A stretch of DNA of 64,000 nucleotides from Pythium myriotylum (lineage: Eukaryota > Oomycota > Peronosporomycetes > Pythiales > Pythiaceae), in the NCBI GenBank assembly GCA_023091665.1, contig JALJCQ010000014.1, positions 1,302,001-1,366,000 on the forward strand, given 5' to 3'. Position 1 is the first letter of the stretch, and the number at the start of each line of letters is the position of its first letter. Below the pieces are notes generated by a model. It had not been told where the DNA came from, ran no database searches, and saw only the letters and a program-made list of their open reading frames with translations. Positions 51,814-60,000 of the stretch are shown piece by piece. Both the position numbers and the translations under genes were made by a program.

Positions 51814-52176
51814 TCAATCGCCGAGGACCTTTTCGATCGTCATGTTCGTGTTGAAACCTTTGCGGCCACGGTTAAGAATCCGAATCGTTGCGTTGCAACT
51901 CGCTTGAAGTAGGAACCCCCAGCCTCCGTTGTATCCACCGAACTCAGTGAGCGAGTCGCCTAACAACATGATGCTCGGACGCGCCGAAGTGACATTGTCA
52001 ATACGGGCCGATATGAACACTATTTGGCTTTGTGGCCAGCGCCTCAGCACCCACCCCAAGATGAATACCATCATGACAAAGCAGGAGACACCAGCAATGC
52101 CGACTTGACGTCGCAAGTTCTCACCCCAGCTCGGTCGTTTAATTTTATGCACGGTCTTGACGATGGCAATGGCCAT
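51814..52176 (-). pseudogene. truncated SGNH hydrolase 10
   Basis: From ATG 52176 (MAIAIVKTVHK) come an anchor (VGIAGVSCFVMMVFILGWVL), a short linker, MLLGDSLTEFGGYNGGWGFL and LNRGRKGFNTNMTIEKVLGD, then a stop: 120 residues. Blocks I and II are present, but block III (ND) and block V (DxxH) are missing. A 5' fragment of a right-family member, non-catalytic. The frame ends 7 nt before a 15-nt palindrome. Confidence 0.75.
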
Positions 52177-52533
52177 TCGTTGTGAGTTGTGGTTGAGTCG
52201 GTATTGGGGAATGGACTCGAGGACAAGAACCTTCAATAGCTCCCAGCCATTCGAGGATGGTATCCAAGTGGAGCTAAAGATTCCCTCGAAGGGGGTATCA
52301 GTAACTTTGGAGACCACCTACACATTCGGACTTCATCTCATCGCCATATTCTTGTCGCTCAAGTTGGAAGTGTCATTGAAGATAAAGGAACTGGGCAAGA
52401 TCGTTTTCAACTGTTGGATTTGCATGACGAAAATAACGCAGGCGGTTATTGCTACACCCCGCTCCAGTTGGCATGGTAGGTTGAGGACGGTACCCTTTGG
52501 CTTTTCTAAGCAACCCCAGACCACCATAGTTGC

Positions 52534-52563
52534 GACCACGCTCTTATAAAAAAGAGCGTGGTC
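52534..52563. repeat. 12-bp inverted repeat, 6-nt loop
   Basis: GACCACGCTCTT, loop ATAAAA, then the exact complement AAGAGCGTGGTC. Lies downstream of no obvious gene. Confidence 0.9.
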
Positions 52564-52709
52564 GGATGGTCGGAAGGGGGATTTTTAAATTCCCCATCCG
52601 AGGCAAAGCATAAGTTGTGTGTGGCCTAACCCAATCAGCGAAGCCATAACCCTTCTGATTGGCTGATCTGGTATTGCAGGCAAATTCCGTGCTTTTGGGA
52701 GGAGTATGA

Positions 52710-52727
52710 ATGAAACCCGGGTTTCAT
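52710..52727. repeat. 18-bp perfect palindrome
   Basis: ATGAAACCC directly followed by its complement GGGTTTCAT. Confidence 0.9.
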
Positions 52728-52945
52728 GCGACGTTTGGGACCGTTGGATGCCCAAAGATCTCCAATCCAGAGAACAATATAGCGAACGCAATGATTCAAT
52801 AGTCAATCTCATCGTCTTCATCAACCAGGCTGATGACTGCCTGAGTGCAGAGGTTGGATGGAAGGAGATGATCGGTCCTTGAAGGAACAAGGCTGCTTCT
52901 CTCGTCGTAAGCCTTCACAGTTATCCAGCATGTTTGCAGTTTGAA

Positions 52946-52978
52946 TGTGAACGACCTCAAAGCATGAGATCGTTCACA
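52946..52978. repeat. 13-bp inverted repeat with one mismatch
   Basis: TGTGAACGACCTC, 7-nt loop, GAGATCGTTCACA; one mispaired position in the stem. Confidence 0.85.
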
Positions 52979-52990
52979 CACAAACGGAAA

Positions 52991-53022
52991 GTGACTGGAA
53001 GGTATTTATATCTTCCAGTCAC
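52991..53022. repeat. 11-bp inverted repeat, 10-nt loop
   Basis: GTGACTGGAAG, loop GTATTTATAT, then CTTCCAGTCAC. Only 12 nt after the previous hairpin, so the two could form a double stem. Confidence 0.9.
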
Positions 53023-53610
53023 CTTCCCATAATAAAGTAGCCGGCAGAAAGCTTGAACGATTCAAACGAGTAGTCGCATCCGACAAAGTACCAGCGTCCC
53101 CATTTTGTGCTGTTTTCACAACAGGTTGGATACGTCAGGGTTTACGTGCCCGTGGTACAAATTGTTCCGAGGCGTGCGACGTGGTTTGAGAAAGCCAAGT
53201 GACTTTAAGAAACCCCAACCCAGCGGTTCCGAACCCGTGTAACAATCCCAAGTCGTCTTTGCGTCCTGGTCGCTGAGTTGTGAACTGATGGAGGGATAAA
53301 CCCCCTTTTTTTAGCTATGTACACGCCTGGGTTCGGCGAGGGTCCGCCTGAAAAGATCGGGTTCACTCACAACCTAGTCTGATTCCCGAATGGACAGCAC
53401 TAATGGTCCATGTGCACTCCTTAGTTACTCTTTAGTTCATCCGAACAATTTGCTATACTACGATTGCTGAAGAAGTTAGCGAGTGAGCTCATGTGTATCA
53501 CGAAGCTACTAGATTGTCCATTCTTTACGTACATGAGAGGAGGAATCGAGCGAGCTTCGCTAAGGCACGTTGTTCGTCCGACGTACGACCACAGACCACG
53601 GCGTTTTCTT

Positions 53611-54351
53611 CTAGCCGAGCACCTTCCAGTCCGGCAGTTGCCAACTCTCAACGAGTTCTGTCGGGAGCAGCGACTCGATTTTCTTCTTGATCTGCTCGTA
53701 CACGACGCGGTTGCCCTCTTTCGAGAAGTGGAGGCCGTCACAAAGAAACTTGGCACGGTCCTCTTTGCTTGGATACTGCTCCATGAAGAACGCGTACATG
53801 TCAAGCAATGCGACGCCTTCGAGCTGCGCGACAGCCTCGCTGCAAGCCTTGGCGTAGAGTCCGGCATGTTCGTTCGTGCGGTCGATGGGGGCGGTTGGAG
53901 CGGCTCCGTATTCCTCGACCTGGATGCGTCGGCGTCTGTCGTCGTCCACAACTGGCGGTGTGATCACGATGATCTTTGCCTGGGGCGCGAGCTTCTGGAA
54001 CTCTTGCACGATCGCCACGAGGTTCTGGCGGAACGCGTCGACGGGGACGTGCTGGTGGCCCGAGGGGCCCTCGGGCAGCGCGGCGTCGTTGGCGCCGAGC
54101 CAGAGCGTGATCAGCACCGGCGCCAGCGAGTGCTGCAGCTCATCACGCAGCCGCGGCAGCGCGTGCTCGATGAACCACGCCGTGTTGTAGCCCGAGAGCC
54201 CGCGGTTGACCACGTCGACGGACCGCAGGTAGGCCTGCTGCAGCAGCAGCACCCATCCTTCCTGGTCGAGCTGGCCGCCGATCTGCGTCAGCGAGTCGCC
54301 GCAGAGCAGGAACGACCTGGGGCGCCGCGCGTAGTGCTCGGTCGGCGCCAT
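53611..54351 (-). CDS. SGNH hydrolase 11, soluble IAH1-like (array, right edge)
   Basis: 246 residues from ATG 54351 (MAPTEHYARRP); a longer frame upstream is not supported. Catalytic blocks: LCGDSLTQIGG (Ser ~20), RGLSGYNTAWF, WLGANDAAL, ITPPVVDDDRRRRIQ and DGLHFSKEG. No signal peptide or anchor, so cytosolic. It pairs with the gene at 38354: same length class, shared APQAK(I/L), API/DPIDR(T/D)N and (E)SWQLP/ETWQLP. The two bracket the array head-inwards. Confidence 0.88.
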   Translation of the reverse strand: MAPTEHYARRPRSFLLCGDSLTQIGGQLDQEGWVLLLQQAYLRSVDVVNRGLSGYNTAWFIEHALPRLRDELQHSLAPVLITLWLGANDAALPEGPSGHQHVPVDAFRQNLVAIVQEFQKLAPQAKIIVITPPVVDDDRRRRIQVEEYGAAPTAPIDRTNEHAGLYAKACSEAVAQLEGVALLDMYAFFMEQYPSKEDRAKFLCDGLHFSKEGNRVVYEQIKKKIESLLPTELVESWQLPDWKVLG

Positions 54352-54947
54352 CTTGGAGAGTGGCAGCCCATCGCGCCCGGAAAAATTTTCTCGGGATCGG
54401 GTCCCGATCCTGGAGCTCTTTTGATGAGTTGGACTCAGGCTGAGTCTCAAAACCTAGCACGTCTAGGTTTGGAGACCGCAGATCCATCGGTTTACGCAGG
54501 GAAACGTGAAGCAACTGGATATGATTCGCTTAAATTACGCCAAAACAAATCGGATTGGAAGAAAATGAGTATTTGACCCGCCAAGACAAACCCAATGGAG
54601 CCCCAGGCGATGGCCATGCTCACCGCCGCTCAGCTCCGCGAGGCGCGAAGGAGAGAAAGGCCACGTCCACGGAAGTCGAGCGTCCGGCAGAGGCGGAGGG
54701 ATGGGTCGCCACCAGCCGCAGCGACAGACTGCAGCGTGTGACTGGCGCAGCGAATCGCAAGCGACAGACCGAGCGATGGGCTCGCAGATTCATCTCATGG
54801 GAGGGTCACTCGCAAGTCTCAGTCAGCACCATTCGCACAGTTGTCGTCAAGACCCAACGAGGCATCGTCGCAGCTCATCAGAGTCCAGCTGCACTGGCAA
54901 CAATGCGGAAACTCGCGTGCCCGATGACCGAATGGCTGCTGAGGAGC
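54352..54947. other. intergenic, right of the SGNH array
   Basis: 596 nt. A 43-codon frame begins at 54610 (MAMLTAAQLREARRRERPRP) in a fair ATG context, but nothing else supports it. Otherwise it is the promoter side of SGNH 11 and the 3' flank of the STPGR/IQ gene. Confidence 0.35.
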
Positions 54948-57900
54948 TCACTTGGCGTCGAGCAGCACGCGCGGGTTGGCCGGCGTCGTGCTCTTGACCT
55001 GCTCGGACGTCTGCAAGGGTCACATATATGTACAGTCAACAATTGGATCGAGTGACTCGTGAGGAGCTACGCACCGATCGCACGAGCGACTCCATCTTGC
55101 GCGTGGAAATGAGACTGCGAAAATGCGGTCTCCGGGGCCGCTCGAGCGTCTACATGATACGATCGTCAGTGCGCAGCATGCCGAAAACACTCGCAATCTC
55201 CCAAACGTACGAAAAAGTCGCGGAATTTCTCCAGCACGTGCATGTGTCGGATCTGCTCCTGGTGCTGCTGGAAGTGGAACATCTCGAGCTTGTACCGGTA
55301 GATCTCGGCGCGGAATGCCTTCCGCTTTTCACGCAGCTTGTCGCGGATTGTCGCCCACACGAGCGCGGACGGCACTTTCGGAAGATCCTTGAGCAGGTCC
55401 ACGACGTAATAGCTGAGCATGCCGTCTGCCACGCTAACGCCGCTGCGGTTGCGCTGGCGGATGCTGCGCACGCGCGATTGGAACCTGCTCTGGCGGTGGT
55501 GGTTTTGGGTCTCGGCGGTCAGAGCCGGCGCGAGGATCCCGCTCTGCATCGACACTTCAACCAAGTCGCCTACAGAGCCGAAGAATGAGAGGTCGCTGTA
55601 TGAGGCTGACGCAGACGGTGAAGCGGAGCTGAACGACATGCTTGAGCCTCCGGGGTACGAAGGCGCCATCAACGAGCCCGTCGGGTTGACCATGAGCCGC
55701 TCAAGTTTATCTTTCCAGGATAGGATCTCTGTCGGTAGAGGACTGAGTGACGTAACGAGGACAAAGCGGAAGGCGCCTTGGCGGAAGAGCATGAGGAACG
55801 GCTTCCAGGTCGCGTTCGTGTAGGTGCTGTACGACGGCCGATGATCGTTCGAAGTGGACTGACTCGTGATACTGCCTTCATCAAATCCGCTCCCGGAAAT
55901 GTCGTGATAGTGGCACCGAAAATGCTTTACCTCCACCAACATTTCGTTGTCTTCAGTAGCGTAGGCTCGTAAGGACCCATCAGAGCTTAGCACGAACCTC
56001 GCCGTGAACCAGCGGCGCTGGTCGGGAAGATTCAGCAGTTTGTGCAACTGCAAATCAGACGCGTGAGTATTGGCTTGCGCACTGAAACTGGCGCCGCTGC
56101 CCATCGATCCCATCGCGTTGGACGCTGCAGTCGTGCCTGCCGGTGGCTGGAAGATTCGCTGCAAGTGCGGCATCTGGTTGATATACTCAAGGCGCATTCG
56201 ATTCTCGACCGCGATCCACTTGTGGTACAATGCCTCCTCGCGCGCACGCACCATGAGCTGCACGTGGCGCCACCATCGCTGGATCAGCTGGATCTTTCTC
56301 TTGATGCGCTTCATCGCCAGAGCGAAGCGCACGTCGATAGACAAGCCGCCGAGAAACTGCCGCAAAATGTTCGCATGGCGTCGCTTCTTCTCAATACGGA
56401 CCCAAAGCCGCAGTCGAAAAGCGTTCCTAACGATTAGCTGAGCGGCATATTGGCGATTGTGCATCATGTCGAGCTTCTTCCAGGAGGCGAAGGTGACGGT
56501 GAGTCGCTTGCGTCTCTGCATCAAGCGAATGCGTCTGAGGGCTGCGAGGAGCCCGCAATACCGAGTTAGCTTCCCCTGGAAACTCGCTATGTATGCAATC
56601 GTGATCCAACTCTGCAGCGTCAAGTCATCGCGATCGCGTGAGGAAATGCTCGCTCGCATTCTATGGAGGGAGACGGCTGTCGAAGACAGTTCTGTGGAGG
56701 CAGCGAGTTCTCGGGACACGGAGGACGCCGTCGCTTGCGTCGCTCGCGATGAGTTTGTTAGAGTAGCATCTAGAGACGAGCGAGGTTTCTGCGACGTGGG
56801 TTCGGCTACGATTACTGTCGGGCTGACCTCCGATCTTGACCGGGTTCGCAAGTCTGCGATGTTCTTGGCGACGTAGTCGGTGGCGCATGGTCTGGGAGGC
56901 TTGCGGAGGAGCGCGCGGTCGTGGCGGCCGTGTGATTTGAATCTCGTCGTGCGCGACCAGCCAGTGCGGTGGGTTGATGCTACGCCGTCGGTGAAGTCGC
57001 TATCAGGCACGTAGTAATAACTGGAGACTACGTTAGCCGTCGGCGACACCATGGATCCAATGTCTGTCTGGCGAGGCATCTGCGAGAAAACAGCAGCCGC
57101 CGAACGCGGCACCACAAGAGTCTCACTCGTGAGATACTGTCCAGGTCCCGGGTGGTCAGTGGAGTAATTCTCATGGAAGCGATCGGACGGACTGAACTTG
57201 GAGGCTGCGGCTGCGCCACTCGGCTTCTCAACGTGTACGTCGTACTGACCTGGACCCAACGCGAAATGATCCTTGCTCACCACAGTCGTGGATCCGCTCA
57301 CGCCAGCCGCTGATGCCATGCTGTCGAGCAATCGCATGCGTCGAAGACTCTCCTGGTTGTTGCCGTACAGGTAGTCGCTCGTGCGGGGGGTCGTCTGGTG
57401 GAAGGAGACGTACACGTCCCCTGTCTTAGGCAGCACGCAGTCTTTGACGCCAACTGCCGTCGCGAATGAAGGCGGCGGGGCCCCAGCAAGCTCGCTTTTC
57501 GGTGTTTGGAAGCACTCGCGGTTGCTCTGCAGGATCCTTGCACGGCAGTACGACCGTTTCTGCTTTTCTGCAGGTATACTGTCTTCATCTTCGGTCCGAG
57601 GGCGTCGAGGAGGCTTGAGTGGGGCCTGATACGTTGAGCTGAGCGCCTTCTCGAGGCGGTCGTGATACTCTTGTAGCTGCAGGAACATCGCATGCGTCGC
57701 GTGGGGAGATGTCGCAGGCCGGGAGAAATGGCGTCTTTGGGAACCAGCTCCACCGAGCATGATCGACCTCAGGCTACTTCGCTTGGCCATGGCCGGCGGC
57801 AGGGCAGGTCGCACTTGCTCCGTCTCGCTGTCATCGTTTGTGGTCTGTGAACGCTCAGTCGATAGACGCCGAGGCAAATGTTGAGGATTAGGGTCGCTTG

Positions 57901-57949
57901 GCGGATCCGTGGCTTTCGTCATCGTGGAGATTGTTCGCTTCCACGGCAT
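54948..57949 (-). CDS. STPGR protein with IQ-like helices and PH-like domain
   Basis: Spliced as 57949-55211, 55149-55075 and 55010-54948 (introns 61 and 64 nt), 958 residues. The first ATG in frame is 57949; the next at 57922 is possible. In order: a disordered N-terminus; PG-rich repeats (LGPGQYDVHVEKPSG, HPGPGQYLTSETLVV); a long basic helical region (~450-610) with IQ-like motifs (LTLQSWITIAYIASFQGKLT, YAAQLIVRNAFRLRLWVRIE, KRKIQLIQRWWRHVQLMVRA); and a PH-like domain (~660-790; RRWFTARFVLSSDGSLRAYA ... ILSWKDKLERLM). The C-terminal helical part gains 45 residues from the two small exons and ends VLLDAK. Probably a flagellar or cortical microtubule protein bound by calmodulin; inferred. Confidence 0.72.
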
Positions 57950-58072
57950 CTGTACCTGACGAAGAACTCCTCCAGTCGAAGCATCCCGAAGAGCCGAGAG
58001 AGTGAAATATGCTAGTGCTTGCAAAAATACATGCTTGCATTTCCCAGTTTTTTATACCTGGACTATCGCCAC

Positions 58073-59725
58073 CTACCATCCCATGGCGCAGCCGTCGGCG
58101 CGGCCATCCGAGCCCGCGCAGAGCACGCCTGTCTTGGGGTCGCGCAGGATGATCTGGCCGCGGCCAAAGACGCTGCGTGCCATGCCCACCTTCTTGACAA
58201 CTCGGTGGCCGTACTTGGTCTCCAGCTCTGCGATCACTTCGTCCGCCACGCCGTCTTCAATCAAGACCTGGCTCGCGCCGTTGTCGTCGTGATCCGCGTC
58301 AACACAGAAGCGCGCGCCGTCGATTGCCTCCTGCGCGTTCAGCTTGTGCAGCATGAGGTTGCATAGCACCTGCACATGACCCTGGGGCTGCATGAACCCG
58401 CCCATGACTGTGAATGTCGAATGGAGATCGTTCGAGTCGGCGAACGTCGTGATGGCCGGGATGATCGTGTGGTACGGACGCTTGTTTGGCGCCAAGGCGT
58501 TCGGGTGCGACGGGTCGTCCAGACGGAAGTTGCTGCCGCGGTTCTGCAGCGTGAAGCCGCATCCCTTGGGGATGTAGCCCGTGCCGAAGCCCTCGTAGTT
58601 ACTGTTGACCATGGACACAGCGTTGCCCTTGCCGTCAACGACCTGGAAGCTCACGGTGTCGCAAGAAAGCTCGGGGCTGCCGCGCTTGGGGTCGACGAGT
58701 GCGCGGTCCTTGCTGATCAAAGCAGCGCGCTGCTTGGCGTACTCCTTCGAGAGAAGCTTCTCGATGGGCAAGTCGTTGTGGTCCATGTCACTGACAAACC
58801 ACTTGGCGTCGGCGAAGGCCAAACGCATGGCCTCAATGAGAAGGTGCAAGTACGCAGCGCTGTTGTGCGGCGGGAGCTCCTCCTTCGAAGGGAGCAAGTG
58901 CTCGAGAATGTTGAGCGCGAGCAGAGCAGTAATGCCTTGTCCATTCGGGGGGATTTCGTATAGATCGAGTCCCTCGAACGTCGTCTTGATCGGCGTGACA
59001 AATGTAGACGTGTGGTTCTTGAGGTCATCAAGAGTCATGACGCCGCCCTTGAGTCGCACCATGTCGACAATCTGCTCGGCGATGCGGCCTTCGTAGAAGC
59101 CCTTCTTGCCGTGCTTGGCGATCTCTTCAAACGACTTGGCGAGGTTCTCGTTGCGGAAGATCTCGCCGGCCTCTGGCGCGCGACCGTCGATCAGCATCTC
59201 ATGCGCATAGGGTCCGCGCTCGAGCTGGAACTGGCCGCGCTTCCACCCGAACGCAGCAATGGGGCTCACCGGGAACCCTTCGCGCGCCAAGTTGATGGCC
59301 GGCGCGAGCACTTCGCCGATCGTGAGCGACCCCCAGTTCTCCACCGCGTCGATCCAGCCAGCGACCGTGCCGGGCACGGTCACGGCGTGTCCGTGCGCTC
59401 GCGGCAGGAATCTGCCCTTGGCTTGCTCCTCGTCGAGCGTCTCGCGCGCCTTCTCGATCGAGAGTGCGGCGGGGCTGCGACCGCTGCCGTTGAGCCCGAG
59501 CACCTGCTTGGTGTCGGCGTTGTAGTAGAGCAGGAAGCAGTCGCCGCCGATGCCCGTGGAGCACGGCTCGGTCACGTTGAGCGCCGCGGCGATGGCGATG
59601 GCGGCGTCGACGGCGTTGCCGCCCTGCTTGAGGATGCGCAGGCCGATCTCGCTGGCGAGCGGCTGCGAGCACGAGACCATGCCGTGGCGCGCGTAGACCG
59701 GCGAGCGCGTGCCGATGGAGACCAT
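58073..59725 (-). CDS. gamma-glutamyltransferase family protein (YwrD-like)
   Basis: 550 residues from ATG 59725; the longer frame to 59812 has no ATG. Typical motifs: GMVSCSQPLASEIGLRILKQ, GGNAVDAAIAIAAALNVTEP, GIGGDCFLLYYN and VPGTVAGWIDAVE. The autocleavage site is CDTVSFQVVDGKGNAVSMVN (Thr ~357, small-subunit N-terminus). Canonical GGTs have TTH here; DTV is nearer the cytoplasmic YwrD-type branch. YEGFGTGYIPKGCGFTLQNR and GGFMQPQGHVQV follow. There is no signal anchor, so cytosolic rather than surface GGT. It would hydrolyse or transfer gamma-glutamyl groups, e.g. of glutathione; not proven. Confidence 0.85.
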   Translation of the reverse strand: MVSIGTRSPVYARHGMVSCSQPLASEIGLRILKQGGNAVDAAIAIAAALNVTEPCSTGIGGDCFLLYYNADTKQVLGLNGSGRSPAALSIEKARETLDEEQAKGRFLPRAHGHAVTVPGTVAGWIDAVENWGSLTIGEVLAPAINLAREGFPVSPIAAFGWKRGQFQLERGPYAHEMLIDGRAPEAGEIFRNENLAKSFEEIAKHGKKGFYEGRIAEQIVDMVRLKGGVMTLDDLKNHTSTFVTPIKTTFEGLDLYEIPPNGQGITALLALNILEHLLPSKEELPPHNSAAYLHLLIEAMRLAFADAKWFVSDMDHNDLPIEKLLSKEYAKQRAALISKDRALVDPKRGSPELSCDTVSFQVVDGKGNAVSMVNSNYEGFGTGYIPKGCGFTLQNRGSNFRLDDPSHPNALAPNKRPYHTIIPAITTFADSNDLHSTFTVMGGFMQPQGHVQVLCNLMLHKLNAQEAIDGARFCVDADHDDNGASQVLIEDGVADEVIAELETKYGHRVVKKVGMARSVFGRGQIILRDPKTGVLCAGSDGRADGCAMGW

Positions 59726-60000
59726 TGTCACGGCGCCGGCGAATGGAAGAGTGCGTTGCGCGATCGAGTTGGCGTCATACTCGTGTGTGCAAGTGTTTGG
59801 TGAGCTCTTCAACGGATCCTGGCTGTTCTATGCAAATGTGTGTCCATCGATGGAGCTCCCCTCGTTCTGGAGCGCCCCACATGTGATTATGGGTCCAATC
59901 GTCCCACCTCGTCATCTGGCCCACCGTCTGGGCCAACGGGATTCCACGATTTCGGTTTGAACGGAGCGAAACCACGGAATCCCGAGAAGCTCCCGTGGGC

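Larger units (their letters stand above)
52177..53610. other. 1.4-kb hairpin-rich intergenic region
   Basis: No supported gene. Four perfect or near-perfect inverted repeats are listed separately (52534-52563, 52710-52727, 52946-52978, 52991-53022). The remaining ~600 nt to 53610 shows nothing recognisable. Sequence is more AT-rich than the surrounding genes. Confidence 0.5.
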
